This document shows, piece by piece, positions 16,854 to 25,606 of a DNA stretch of 64,000 bases (its first letter is position 1; each line of letters starts with the position of its first letter). Under the pieces are notes generated by a model, which saw only the letters and a program-made list of their open reading frames with translations, did no database searches and was not told the DNA's origin. The DNA lies in the NCBI RefSeq assembly GCF_020400585.1, contig NZ_JAINVF010000017.1, positions 62,001 to 126,000 on the forward strand. The letters run 5' to 3'. Position numbers and translations under genes: made by a program. This DNA comes from Streptomyces sp. NK08204 (GTDB lineage Bacteria > Actinomycetota > Actinomycetes > Streptomycetales > Streptomycetaceae).

Positions 16854-18530
16854 TCACTGGGCGAGATACGCCGGTGCGCTCACGGGCAGGGTAAATCGGA
16901 ACTCGGCGCCGCCCCCGGGGGCGCGGCCGACCGTGATGAGGCCGCCGTGGGCCTCGACGATGCCCTTGACGATGTAGAGCCCGAGGCCCGTGCCTCCGCG
17001 CTTGCTGCCCCGCCAGAAGCGGGTGAAGACGCGGTTCATGGACTCCTCCGGGATGCCGGGCCCCTCGTCGCTCACCGTGACCGACGTACCGGTTTCCTCG
17101 CCCTCGCGGGGGGACGCCGAGGGCGTGACGTCAATGGTGACGGTTCCTTCGCCGTGCCGCACGGCGTTTTCGAGAAGATTGCTCAGCACCTGGTCGATCT
17201 TGTCGGGGTCGGCCCACAGGTCGGGCAGCGGCTGGTCGATGCGGAGCAGGAAGCGGTCGGCGGGCTGGCCGGCGGCGACGTACGCCTGGATGTGCCGGGA
17301 GACGGCCGCGCCGATGTCGACGGGCTGCCGGCGCACCTCGAGGCGTCCGGAGTCGATCCGGGAGATGTCGAGGAGCTCGGCGATGAGGCGGGTGACGCGG
17401 TCGGCGTCGGCATCGACGGTCTCCAGCATCAGCCGCTTCTGGTCGTCGGTGAAGCGTTCCCACTTGGCGAGGAGCGTGGCGGTGAATCCCTTGACGGAGG
17501 TCAGCGGCGAGCGCAGTTCGTGGGCGACGGTCGCGATCAGCTCGGCGTGGCTGCGTTCGGTGCGCCGACGGGCCTCGGTGTCCCTGAGCGAGACGACGAC
17601 GCGCCGCACGGGGCCCAGGGGCTCGCCGCGCACGTACCGGGCGGAGACGAGCACCTCCCGGCCGCCGGGCAGCAGCAGATTGCGCTCGGGCTGCCGCACC
17701 CGGATCGCGAGCCCCCCGTACGGGTCGGTGAGCTGCCACCAGCGCCGCCCCTCCAGGTCCTCTAAGGGCAGCACCTTCTCCAGGGGCTGCCCGAGGGCCT
17801 CCGAGGCCGGTACGGCGGTGATGCGCTGGGCGGCGGCGTTGAAGCAGACGATCCGGCCACGCTCGTCGGCGACGACGAGCCCGTCGGGCAACTGATCGGG
17901 ATCGACCCCGAACCCGACCTCTGTGCAGCCCCCGACCACGGTGCGAGCCTCCGCTTCGGTACGGCCCCCGGCCACTACTTCGGTACGGCCCCCGGCCACG
18001 GTGCGATCCTCTGCTTCGGTACGACTCCGGGGCTCGGCGCGGTCCCGGGCCTCGGTACAGCCCCCGGACCCGATGGCGTCCCCGGTCTCCGTGCGACCCC
18101 CGGACTCGATGGCGTCCCCGGTCTCCGTGCGCCCCCCGGACCCGATGGCGTCCCCGGTCTCCGTGCGCCCCCCGGACTCGACACAGCCCCTGGGCTCGGC
18201 GCGGCCCCGGACACCGGTACGCCCCCCGGGCTCGATGGCGTCCCCGGTTCCCTTGTGAGTCTTGGTCCCGGTTCGGCCCCCGGGCTCGGGGCGAGCCTCA
18301 GCCCCGGTGCCATCGCCGGCCTCGATGCGGCCCCCGGGCTCGATGGCGTCCCCGGTTCCCTTGTGAGTCTTGGTCCCGGTTCGGCCCCCGGGCTCGGGGC
18401 GAGCCTCCGCCCCGGCGCCGTCGCCGGCCTCGATGCGGCCCCCGGGCTCGGTGGCGTCGGCGGGTCGGGGCGTGGGTGTGCGGCGTGCGTCCCGGTCTTC
18501 CGGTGCAGCGCTCGTGCCGGCCACGCTCAT
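16854..18530 (-). CDS. soluble PAS-domain sensor histidine kinase with repeated N-terminus
   Basis: 558 residues. Residues 1-205 are low-complexity and repetitive, built of PGGRTE/GDAI-type units. Residues about 210-320 form a PAS domain (DGLVVADERGRIVCFNAAAQ). The dimerisation/phosphoacceptor helix contains His337 in LIATVAHELRSPLTSVKGF. The ATPase domain shows the N-box (NLLENAVRHGEG, 451-462), DEGPGIPEE (488-496) and GGTGLGLYIV (512-521). No membrane helix is visible, so it senses a cytoplasmic signal. No response regulator is adjacent; the kinase lies between the rplT cluster and pheS, as in S. coelicolor. A TAGGGT box at 18581-18576 may give it its own promoter. The repeats, not the kinase core, are what is unusual here. 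Confidence 0.92.
   Translation of the reverse strand: MSVAGTSAAPEDRDARRTPTPRPADATEPGGRIEAGDGAGAEARPEPGGRTGTKTHKGTGDAIEPGGRIEAGDGTGAEARPEPGGRTGTKTHKGTGDAIEPGGRTGVRGRAEPRGCVESGGRTETGDAIGSGGRTETGDAIESGGRTETGDAIGSGGCTEARDRAEPRSRTEAEDRTVAGGRTEVVAGGRTEAEARTVVGGCTEVGFGVDPDQLPDGLVVADERGRIVCFNAAAQRITAVPASEALGQPLEKVLPLEDLEGRRWWQLTDPYGGLAIRVRQPERNLLLPGGREVLVSARYVRGEPLGPVRRVVVSLRDTEARRRTERSHAELIATVAHELRSPLTSVKGFTATLLAKWERFTDDQKRLMLETVDADADRVTRLIAELLDISRIDSGRLEVRRQPVDIGAAVSRHIQAYVAAGQPADRFLLRIDQPLPDLWADPDKIDQVLSNLLENAVRHGEGTVTIDVTPSASPREGEETGTSVTVSDEGPGIPEESMNRVFTRFWRGSKRGGTGLGLYIVKGIVEAHGGLITVGRAPGGGAEFRFTLPVSAPAYLAQ
18072..18179 (-). repeat. 36-bp in-frame tandem repeat in the histidine kinase gene
   Basis: Three units of 36 bases start at 18072, 18108 and 18144 and encode a 12-residue repeat of the form ESGGRTETGDAI. 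Adjacent units differ by only one or two bases. Confidence 0.93.
18228..18460 (-). repeat. 108-bp in-frame tandem repeat in the histidine kinase gene
   Basis: A 108-base unit begins at 18228 and again at 18336, with a partial third copy from 18444. It encodes a 36-residue repeat beginning DAIEPGGRIEAGDG and ending HKGTG. The two full copies differ at only a few positions, so the duplication is recent, and since 108 is divisible by three it lengthens the protein without breaking it. Confidence 0.95.
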
Positions 18531-18581
18531 CCCCGTACCCCAACCTCTCAGACGGCGCAGGGCCCCGAGTCCGCCACCCTA

Positions 18582-19439
18582 CTAGCTCTCGGTGACGGCG
18601 CGGCACCCTCCGGAGGCGCGCTGTGCCCGGGCCGAGGCGTACAGACATACGGCGGCGGCCGTCGCGAGGTTCAGGCTCTCGGCCTGTCCGTGGATGGGGA
18701 CGCGTACGACGGCGTCGGCGAGCGCGCGGGTCTCCTCGGGGAGCCCCCAGGCCTCGTTGCCGAACACCCAGGCGGTCGGCCCGCCCATGCTTCCCTTGTC
18801 CAGCTCCTGGTCCAGGTCGCGGTCCCCGGCGCCGTCGGCGGCGAGGATCCGCACCCCGGCGTCCTTCAGCCCCGCCACGGCCCGCTCGACGGGCACGCCC
18901 ACGGCGACCGGCAGGTGGAACAGCGACCCCACCGAGGCGCGGACGGCCTTGGGGTTGTACAGGTCGACGGAGGCATCGGTGAGGACCACTGCCTCGGCGC
19001 CGGCGGCGTCCGCGCACCGCAGCACGGTCCCGGCGTTCCCGGGGTCCCGCACGTGCGCGAGGACGGCGACGAGCTTGGGCCGGGCGGCGAGGACGTCCTC
19101 GAACGGCGTGTCCAGGAAGCGGCACACCCCGACGAGTCCCTGCGGTGTGACGGTGGTGGAGATGTCGGCGATGACCTCTTCGGAGGCGAGGTGCACCCGG
19201 GCGCCCGCGGTGCGCGCCTCCCCGATGATGTCGGCGTACCGCTCGGCGGCCTCGACGGTGGCGAACAGTTCCACGAGCGTCGACTGCCCACCGGCCGCCC
19301 GATGCCCGGCAGCCTCCCGCACGGCCTGCGGCCCCTCCGCGAGGAACAGCCGGTCCTTGCCCCGGAAGTTCCGCTTGGCAAGGCGCCGAGCGGCACTCAC
19401 GCGTGCGGACCGGGGGGAGATCAGCTCGGGGCTGGACAT
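18582..19439 (-). CDS. SpoU/TrmH-family RNA 2'-O-methyltransferase
   Basis: 285 residues from the ATG at 19439. The N-terminal substrate-binding domain (AKRNFRGKDRLFLAEGPQAV) precedes the SPOUT knot: VAVLAHVRDPGNAGTVLRCA (motif 1), VVLTDASVDLYNPKAVRASV with GSLFHLPV (motif 2) and VFGNEAWGL ... PIHGQAESLNLATAAAVCLY (motif 3). It methylates ribose in rRNA or tRNA; the gene lies next to rplT and so probably acts on 23S rRNA, but the target base is unknown. An upstream extension to 19505 was rejected as it overlaps the rplT terminator. Confidence 0.93.
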   Translation of the reverse strand: MSSPELISPRSARVSAARRLAKRNFRGKDRLFLAEGPQAVREAAGHRAAGGQSTLVELFATVEAAERYADIIGEARTAGARVHLASEEVIADISTTVTPQGLVGVCRFLDTPFEDVLAARPKLVAVLAHVRDPGNAGTVLRCADAAGAEAVVLTDASVDLYNPKAVRASVGSLFHLPVAVGVPVERAVAGLKDAGVRILAADGAGDRDLDQELDKGSMGGPTAWVFGNEAWGLPEETRALADAVVRVPIHGQAESLNLATAAAVCLYASARAQRASGGCRAVTES

Positions 19440-19495
19440 GCTCTTCTCTTCACCTTCGGGAGAAATCTTGCCTGTCGGGGGCCGCGGCAACAGCA

Positions 19496-19525
19496 GGACC
19501 CGCAAGCCGTGAAGCCTGCGGGTCC
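19496..19525 (-). terminator. terminator of the infC-rpmI-rplT operon
   Basis: A perfect 9-bp stem (GGACCCGCA / TGCGGGTCC) with a 12-base loop lies 33 bases after the rplT stop at 19558. Confidence 0.85.
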
Positions 19526-19557
19526 TTCAGTTACGTCGGCTCAGAGCCAGCGCAGCG

Positions 19558-19941
19558 TCACGCGGCCTTCGGCGCGTTGACGTCCGCCGGCAGCGCCTTC
19601 TGCGCGACCTCGACGAGGGCGGCGAAAGCACCCGCGTCGTTGACGGCCAGCTCCGCCAGGATCTTGCGGTCGACCTCGACGTTCGCGGCCTTCAGACCCT
19701 GGATGAAGCGGTTGTAGGTGATGCCGTTGGCGCGGGCAGCGGCGTTGATGCGCTGGATCCACAGCTGACGGAAGTCGCCCTTGCGCTTCTTGCGGTCGTT
19801 GTAGTTGTAGACCAGCGAGTGGGTGACCTGCTCCTTGGCCTTGCGGTACAGGCGCGAACGCTGACCGCGGTAGCCGGAGGCCTGCTCGAGGATCGCCCGG
19901 CGCTTCTTGTGGGCGTTGACTGCCCGCTTGACGCGTGCCAC
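19558..19941 (-). CDS. rplT: 50S ribosomal protein L20
   Basis: 127 residues. [20 protein letters not shown] followed by [19 protein letters not shown] is the canonical basic N-terminus of L20, which binds 23S rRNA early in 50S assembly; the C-terminal globular part ([20 protein letters not shown]) is complete. Third gene of the infC-rpmI-rplT operon, followed by a clear terminator. Confidence 0.99.
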   Translation of the reverse strand: MARVKRAVNAHKKRRAILEQASGYRGQRSRLYRKAKEQVTHSLVYNYNDRKKRKGDFRQLWIQRINAAARANGITYNRFIQGLKAANVEVDRKILAELAVNDAGAFAALVEVAQKALPADVNAPKAA

Positions 19942-20047
19942 TTCTTAACTCCTTGTAGCGGGGCCGCGGTTGTCCTCACGCGGCCCGGAATCGATTGGGT
20001 CCCGGTCCTGACGTACGGCGCTCAGAGAACGTCGAGCGCCGGGTACG

Positions 20048-20242
20048 TCACTTGCCGAGAAGCTTCTTGATCTTCGCGGCGTCGCCCGGGGCCATCTCGG
20101 CGTTGCCGGTCAGGCGACGCGTCACGCGGGACGACTTGTGCTCGAGCAGGTGGCGCTTGCCGGCGCGCTCACGGAGCACCTTGCCGGAGCCGGTGACCTT
20201 GAAGCGCTTGCTGGCACCGCTGTGCGACTTGTTCTTCGGCAT
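20048..20242 (-). CDS. rpmI: 50S ribosomal protein L35
   Basis: 64 residues, starting [20 protein letters not shown] and ending with a basic tail, exactly as in other actinomycete L35. Gene 2 of the infC operon; the ATG at 20242 is preceded by GGAGAGAACGG on the coding strand. Confidence 0.99.
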   Translation of the reverse strand: MPKNKSHSGASKRFKVTGSGKVLRERAGKRHLLEHKSSRVTRRLTGNAEMAPGDAAKIKKLLGK

Positions 20243-20379
20243 AGCGCCGTTCTCTCCTCGTCGGTGGCGCTCCGGTGCCCGGTCACGAAAACCGGGCACT
20301 GTGGAGCGTCGCTCTTGTTTCGGTTACATCCTGGGACTCTCGTCCCGGGTCTTGCGCCCGGGGCAAGCTCACCCCGGGA

Positions 20380-21030
20380 TCACGCCTCGGCGGGCTCCTC
20401 GGCGGGCGCCTCGGCGGGGGCTTCGGCATCGGCAGCGTTCTGCGAGCGGCCGGGGTTGGCCTTCGCCTCCGCCTTGCGGGCCTCCTGCGCCTGACGGGCC
20501 TCGGCCATCGCCTCGGTCTTCTTCTTGTGCGGACCGAGGACCATGATCATGTTGCGGCCGTCCTGCTTCGGGTTCGACTCGACGAAACCGAGGTCCTGGA
20601 CGTCCTCCGCGAGGCGCTGCAGCAGCCGGTAGCCCAGCTCGGGGCGGGACTGCTCGCGGCCACGGAACATGATCGTGATCTTGACCTTGTCGCCCTGCTT
20701 GAGGAACCGGACGACGTGACCCTTCTTGGTGTCATAGTCGTGCGGGTCGATCTTCGGCCGGAGCTTCATCTCCTTGATGACCGTGTGCGCCTGGTTCTTG
20801 CGCGCCTCACGGGCCTTCATGGCCGACTCGTACTTGAACTTCCCGTAGTCCATGAGCTTGCACACGGGCGGACGGGCGTTCGCCGCGACCTCGACCAGGT
20901 CCAGGTCGTACTCCTGCGCAAGCTCCAGTGCCTTGGCCAGCGGGACGATGCCCACCTGCTCGCCACTGGGACCGACAAGTCGCACCTCGGGAACGCGAAT
21001 CCGGTCGTTGATGCGGGGCTCGGCGCTGAT
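20380..21030 (-). CDS. infC: translation initiation factor IF-3, probably starting at ATC
   Basis: 216 residues if translated from the ATC at 21030-21028, four bases after a perfect GAGGAGG. The N-domain begins [20 protein letters not shown], and the C-domain contains [20 protein letters not shown] and [16 protein letters not shown]; a charged Ala/Glu/Pro tail follows, as in other Streptomyces IF-3. No ATG or GTG lies in frame near the ribosome site; the frame is open further up but with implausible composition. IF-3 binds the 30S subunit and rejects non-canonical start codons, so a rare start on its own gene gives autoregulation, known for E. coli infC (AUU). The operon continues with rpmI and rplT. 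Confidence 0.95.
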   Translation of the reverse strand: MSAEPRINDRIRVPEVRLVGPSGEQVGIVPLAKALELAQEYDLDLVEVAANARPPVCKLMDYGKFKYESAMKAREARKNQAHTVIKEMKLRPKIDPHDYDTKKGHVVRFLKQGDKVKITIMFRGREQSRPELGYRLLQRLAEDVQDLGFVESNPKQDGRNMIMVLGPHKKKTEAMAEARQAQEARKAEAKANPGRSQNAADAEAPAEAPAEEPAEA

Positions 21031-21418
21031 GGATCCTCCTCGGTAGCACCACGCGACGGTCTGGCGGACAGCCGCGTAACGTCTGTGTTCGTTAGACCTA
21101 ACCGCGCCGAAGCAGAAAAAATGCCCCGGACGATCACAGGCGGGGCTCCTCGAACTACCGGAACACCGCCGCGATGCCGCGGGGCGCACTTTCGGACGGA
21201 TCCCCGCCATCAAGGGCGGCAGAACCGTCTGACCGGTGACCCGCCGCCCCGGAGGGTGGTCGGGTGGGAGTTCGAAAGCCTCCACTTGTGGGCCGGTAAC
21301 GCTCACCGCGAGGTACGCGTCTCCGGCCGGTCGTCACACAAGGTTAGCAGCTCCGGGCAGGAAGGGCTAACCGAGGCCAACTGGGGCCGGAGACCCGTCG
21401 CGGCCTATCGTGTGGGAC
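21031..21418. promoter_or_regulatory. divergent promoter region between infC and the DUF1844 gene
   Basis: No gene is seen in these 388 bases. Towards infC there is a GTTAG/CTAAC inverted repeat (21091-21102) and a T-rich stretch likely to contain the operon promoter. Towards the DUF1844 gene, TATCGT at 21406-21411 ends seven bases before the ATG, which fits a leaderless start. Confidence 0.45.
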
Positions 21419-21790
21419 ATGAGTGAGACCCCTCCTGAGCACCCCGGCCCCGAGAACCCCGACTTCGACGCGATGACCCGGGACATCGCCGAGGTCCCCG
21501 CCGTCGAGGTGATCGTGACGGTCGCCGTCAACCTGATGAGTGCCGCCGCGGTGAAGCTCGGGCTGAGCGAGGAGGGCGAGAAGTTCAAGGACCTGGACGA
21601 GGCCCGCAAGCTGATCTCCGCGCTCGCCGGTCTGCTGGACGCGAGCGCGACCGAGGTCAGCTCCTTCCACGCGGCGCCGCTGCGCGACGGCCTGAAGTCG
21701 CTGCAGCTGGCGTTCCGCGAGGCATCGGTCGTCCCGGACGAGCCGGGCCAGGGACCGGGCGAGAAGTACACCGGCCCGGTCTACAGCTGA
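21419..21790 (+). CDS. DUF1844 domain protein
   Basis: 123 residues. The conserved core reads AVEVIVTVAVNLMSAAAVKL followed by KDLDEARKLISALAGLLDAS, matching DUF1844, a short helical family found beside infC in actinomycetes. The function is unknown. The ATG at 21419 follows a -10 box at seven bases and has no Shine-Dalgarno, pointing to a leaderless mRNA. The very end, PGEKYTGPVYS, lies in a 22-bp tandem duplication that includes the stop codon. Confidence 0.9.
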   Translation: MSETPPEHPGPENPDFDAMTRDIAEVPAVEVIVTVAVNLMSAAAVKLGLSEEGEKFKDLDEARKLISALAGLLDASATEVSSFHAAPLRDGLKSLQLAFREASVVPDEPGQGPGEKYTGPVYS

Positions 21791-21818
21791 CCCGTTCCCG
21801 GTCTACAGCTGACCCGTT
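21775..21818 (+). repeat. 22-bp tandem duplication across the DUF1844 stop codon
   Basis: Two identical 22-base units lie at 21775-21796 and 21797-21818; each contains the last codons and TGA of the DUF1844 gene. Confidence 0.95.
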
Positions 21819-21821
21819 CCT

Positions 21822-22565
21822 TCACATCTGTTCCTTCACGTACAGGGGCTCGCCCGCAGGCGTGGTCCCGGCCGGCAGCAGTGCCAGGTCGAGGCCACGC
21901 ACGAGGCGGGCCCTCAGCGTCTCGTCGGCGGCGAGCCGCTCGGCCACCGCGCGGGCGGTCTCGGCGGGCGGGGCGGCCGGGTCGAGGACGAGAGCGAGGG
22001 TGCCGTCGGCCTGTCCGGGCCCGAGGTGGGCGCGCAGCACGGCGGGCTCGGACGCCACGGCCGCACGGACGGCCTCGACGACGGCCGGGTCGGCGAGCGG
22101 GTCGGTGCTGACGCGGCCCTCGGCCAGGGCGAGCATCGCCGGGCCGGTCAGCTCGAAGGGCACGGGTCCGGCCAGGTCCAGTACGACCGTGTCCGCCTTC
22201 TCGTGCGCGGCGGCCTGCAGCGCCTGGTGGAGGGGTACGGCGACCGGGCGGGCCCCGGGGTCCCAGCGGGCGAGGGAGTCGGTGGAGGTGAAGGCGGGCA
22301 GGGCGGTGCGCCCTCCGGCCTTCAGGGTGGGTACGGCCATCTCGCTGGTCTTCTCGCGGCGCAGCCCGTTCTCGTCCTCCTCCACCTCGCCGAGCACGGC
22401 GACGACGGGGACGAGCAGGCGGGTGCCCTTGAGCGCCTCCAGCACGGGCCCGACGGCGCTGCGGTCCTCCGCCCAGGCGGCGAGCGCGGCGCTCAGCCTC
22501 GGGTCGGCGGAGCCGTCGTCGTCGGAGAAGCCGGGGTCGGGAATGTTCTTGTTCGCCACGGTCAC
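21822..22565 (-). CDS. SseB family protein
   Basis: 247 residues from a GTG at 22565. The N-terminal SseB domain is visible as LSAALAAWAEDRSAVGPVLE, a TRLLVPVVAVLGE strand, SEMAVPTLKAGGRTALPAFT and WDPGARPVAVPL. The name comes from enhanced serine sensitivity in E. coli; the molecular role is not established. The C-terminal half is an Ala-rich helical segment common to the Streptomyces members. TATAGG lies directly upstream of the start, so the message is probably leaderless. The gene is convergent with the DUF1844 gene. Confidence 0.88.
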   Translation of the reverse strand: MTVANKNIPDPGFSDDDGSADPRLSAALAAWAEDRSAVGPVLEALKGTRLLVPVVAVLGEVEEDENGLRREKTSEMAVPTLKAGGRTALPAFTSTDSLARWDPGARPVAVPLHQALQAAAHEKADTVVLDLAGPVPFELTGPAMLALAEGRVSTDPLADPAVVEAVRAAVASEPAVLRAHLGPGQADGTLALVLDPAAPPAETARAVAERLAADETLRARLVRGLDLALLPAGTTPAGEPLYVKEQM

Positions 22566-22742
22566 CGAGCCTATAGGGGGAGGATTCCGGGCCCGTACGG
22601 GGCCGGGCCCCTGGCGTCGCCGTCGCCCTCGCTCCCAGGAATCCCAGCCTTCCCCGACGCGGGTCTCACGGCAGGGAAACTCCTGGTGGAGGCGGCTTCC
22701 GGGGTCGTGGTTCCCCTGCCCGTCTCTTCGCCGGGCCGGGCG

Positions 22743-23951
22743 TCAGGGAGTTTCCCTGCGTCCCCGCCAGAGGATCACCCCCGCCACTACGAGGACGGCC
22801 CCCATGCTGCCCGCCAGGGGACCGGCCCAGTCGGAGGCGCTGGTGGTGGCCTCGGGGGTGTCCGGGCCGGGGCCGAAGTACCTCTTGCCGTACGACGCCG
22901 GGCGCAGGCCATGCGGCTTCAGGCGGTCGGCTGCTCTGAGCGCCGCCGCCGGGTCGATCATGCCGAAGCCCCGGGAGTCGTCCCGGCCGCCGACGGGGGC
23001 GTCGCGGGCGGTGTCCTCCAGGAGCTTCTTGACCTGGGCCGGGCCGAGGCCGGGATGGGCCGCCTTGATCAGGGCCACCGCGCCGGAGACGAAGGCGGAG
23101 GCGGCGCTCGTGCCCCAGCCTGCGTAGTACCTGTGGTCGGGGTCGGCGATCACGACGTCGACGCCCGGCGCGCTGACCGTGGCGTACCAGCGGCGGGTGG
23201 AGAAGGAGGCCCGGGTGCCGTACCGGTCGACGGCGGTGGCCGCGATGACGCCGGGGTAGGCGGCCGGGTAGGACACGTGGTCGCCTTTGTCGCCGCCGTT
23301 GCCCGCGGAGGCCACGACGACCACGCCCTTGTCCAGGGCGTACTGCACCGCCTCGTCCTCGCTGGGCTCCGGGTGCGCGGAGGCGGAGTCGTCGCCGAGG
23401 GAGAGGTTGATGACGTCGACGCCGTGGTCGGCGGCCCAGCGGATGCCGTCGGCGAGGGCGTTGCCCCGGGTGGTGCGGGCCTTGGCGCGGGCCGGGTCGC
23501 TGTCCTCCAGGATGACCCGCACGGGCAGGATCCTCGCCTCGGGCGCGACGCCCATGACGCCGTCGGCGTCGCCGGGTCCATGGCCGTGTCCCGCGATGAT
23601 GCCGGCCATGGCGGTGCCGTGCCGGGCCCAGGTGCGGTCGCCGGGGCCCGAGCCGAAGCCGATCATGTCCTTGGCGGGCAGGACGTTGCCGACCAGGTCG
23701 GGGTGGTCGGCCTCGACTCCGGTGTCCAGGACGGCGACGGTGACGCCCCGGCCCCTGGTGGTCTGCCAGGCCTCGTGGAGGTGGAGGGCGGTCAGGCCCC
23801 ACTGCTGGGCGCGGATGCCGTCGGCGTGGGCGACGGCGGACGGCAGCAGGGCGAGCGAACCGGCGAGCAGGACGCTCACCGCCGCTCCGGTCGCGCGCAC
23901 GCGGCGGTAGCCTGCCGGCCGGCTCGTCGATCCCCTCGTCGATCCCCTCAT
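22743..23951 (-). CDS. mycosin-like S8 serine protease, membrane-anchored
   Basis: 402 residues from the ATG at 23951, overlapping the upstream stop by ATGA. A signal peptide (about 18-44, ending SAVAHA) is followed by the subtilisin catalytic triad: Asp76 in VAVLDTGVEADHPDL, His111 in RHGTAMAGIIAG and Ser282 in GWGTSAASAFVSGA. A single C-terminal membrane helix near 375-397 ends in a basic tail. This architecture is that of the mycosins associated with type VII secretion, with the protease domain outside the cell. No EccC, WXG100 or other type VII gene is in the window; the only partner is the membrane protein encoded immediately upstream. Confidence 0.93.
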   Translation of the reverse strand: MRGSTRGSTSRPAGYRRVRATGAAVSVLLAGSLALLPSAVAHADGIRAQQWGLTALHLHEAWQTTRGRGVTVAVLDTGVEADHPDLVGNVLPAKDMIGFGSGPGDRTWARHGTAMAGIIAGHGHGPGDADGVMGVAPEARILPVRVILEDSDPARAKARTTRGNALADGIRWAADHGVDVINLSLGDDSASAHPEPSEDEAVQYALDKGVVVVASAGNGGDKGDHVSYPAAYPGVIAATAVDRYGTRASFSTRRWYATVSAPGVDVVIADPDHRYYAGWGTSAASAFVSGAVALIKAAHPGLGPAQVKKLLEDTARDAPVGGRDDSRGFGMIDPAAALRAADRLKPHGLRPASYGKRYFGPGPDTPEATTSASDWAGPLAGSMGAVLVVAGVILWRGRRETP

Positions 23952-25606
23952 GAGGGCTGCTCCGTGGCCGTGCTGACGGTCTGGCGCAGGCGTCGCTGGA
24001 TGCGGTCGGCCAGGCCCTGGGCCTCGTTGCCGAGGCCGGACTGGGCGGCCGGCGTGGTGGCGCCGGAGCGGACGGCGTCCGCGGCGGGCTGGGGCGAGTC
24101 GACCTTGCGGCCGTCGGCCCAGCCGGACACGGCGTAGGCGACGACGGGGGCGTCGGTCAGGACGGAGACGGTCCAGGAGGCGCGCTGCCGGTCGCCGAAA
24201 CCGGCCGCGGCGGTGCCCTCGGCCGCGTACGGGCGGGGCATCAGGTCGGCGCGGCGGTCCAGGTGCTCGTCGCGGAAGCGGGCGGCGAGCGCGGACATGG
24301 CGGCGGGGTCGGCCTTGGTGAACATCAGGCCGACGGTGGTGACGTAGCTCTGGGTGGAGTCGGCGTAGGTGGCGCGCAGCAGCCGACGGCAGCCGACGGG
24401 GGCGAGGGCCTTGCGCAGCAGCGGGTCGAAGGCGTGGGCGCAGCCGCTGTCGGGGGCGACGGCGATCCGTGTCCAGGTGCGGTCGGCACCGCCGGGTCCG
24501 GCGCCGGTGCCCTGGACGGTGGGCGGGAACAGCTGGTCGACGGGCACGCTGTGCCACAGCGTGCCGGCGGCGCTGAACCCCTTGCCGGTACCGCCGTCCT
24601 CGCCGCCTCCGGTGAGCCAACTCCCGGTCACGGCACCGCCGACGAGACCGAGCCCGAGCACGAGACAGGCCGCGGCAGCGACGGTACGGGTCCGTACGCG
24701 CCCGCGCGGCCCGCGCGTGTCCGGCTCCGCGAACGACACGACGGGCCGGGCCGCCGCGGCGGCGCTCCAGGACAGGGCGGGGCCCGGCGTGCCGGTGGCG
24801 GCAGTCCGGGGAGCGCCGGGGTGGGCCGGGGCCGACGGACCCCAGCCGGGGGCCGCGCCGGGCACCCGGGGGGCGCCGGTGCCGGAACCGGCGGTGCCGG
24901 GCCCTGCGGTGGCGGGTCCCGGGGTTGCTGCGGGAGCGGCGGGGCGGGCCGGGGGCGCTGGAGCGGACGGTGTGCCGGCATCGTCGGTCGGCCCGGGTAC
25001 CGAGGGCACGGGGCGCAGCCGGGTCGTCGTCTCCGACGGGGTTTCCTGTGCGGCCGTGGGGCGGCTGGGCTCCGGTCCCGGGCGGTGGGGCAGGCGCGGA
25101 GAGGACGTCGTACCGGCGGGGCCCGCCGGGAGCGGCGGCATGTCGGGAAAGCGGGCCGAGGCAGGTGGCGGGGGCGGGCTGACGGGGGCACCGGCCTCGG
25201 GCACGGCGGACGGCCCCGAGGGCCGCGCAGCGCGCGGGGCGAAGACGGACGGCTCCTCGTCGGGACCGGGCGCGGCATCCAGGGCGCGACCGGTATCGAG
25301 GGCGTGGTCGAGGCGGGCGCCGGGCTCGGCAAGCGGCAGGGCGGGAGCAGGAACGCCCGGACGAACGGCAGGGCCCGAGCCGGTACCGGGGGCCGCCGAG
25401 GGCCCGGACGGAGTCGGCGCGCCGGGACGGGCGGCGGGGTCGAGGGCGGCTTCGCCCGGGGTGAAGGCCGGCCCCGCCTCGGTGCCGTCGCCCGTTCCCT
25501 GGGGAGCCGGGGGCGCGGGCGGTGCCGACGCGGTGGCGGGGGTGTTGCCCGGGGGTGGAGCCGATGGGCGAGGCGGGACCGGGGCGCGGCGCGCTTCCGT
25601 GCTCAT
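23948..25606 (-). CDS. Pro/Ala-rich membrane protein coupled to the mycosin
   Basis: 552 residues from the ATG at 25606. Residues 1-310 are Pro/Ala/Gly-rich and probably disordered in the cytoplasm. One membrane helix (TVAAAACLVLGLGLVGGAVT) follows a basic stretch, and the remaining about 215 residues are extracytoplasmic, with two or three Cys (SGCAHAFDP ... VGCRRLL) that may form a disulphide. The topology, with a disordered cytoplasmic part and an exported domain, recurs in Streptomyces next to mycosin genes. The four-base overlap with the protease gene indicates co-translation. Function is unknown. Confidence 0.75.
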   Translation of the reverse strand: MSTEARRAPVPPRPSAPPPGNTPATASAPPAPPAPQGTGDGTEAGPAFTPGEAALDPAARPGAPTPSGPSAAPGTGSGPAVRPGVPAPALPLAEPGARLDHALDTGRALDAAPGPDEEPSVFAPRAARPSGPSAVPEAGAPVSPPPPPASARFPDMPPLPAGPAGTTSSPRLPHRPGPEPSRPTAAQETPSETTTRLRPVPSVPGPTDDAGTPSAPAPPARPAAPAATPGPATAGPGTAGSGTGAPRVPGAAPGWGPSAPAHPGAPRTAATGTPGPALSWSAAAAARPVVSFAEPDTRGPRGRVRTRTVAAAACLVLGLGLVGGAVTGSWLTGGGEDGGTGKGFSAAGTLWHSVPVDQLFPPTVQGTGAGPGGADRTWTRIAVAPDSGCAHAFDPLLRKALAPVGCRRLLRATYADSTQSYVTTVGLMFTKADPAAMSALAARFRDEHLDRRADLMPRPYAAEGTAAAGFGDRQRASWTVSVLTDAPVVAYAVSGWADGRKVDSPQPAADAVRSGATTPAAQSGLGNEAQGLADRIQRRLRQTVSTATEQPS

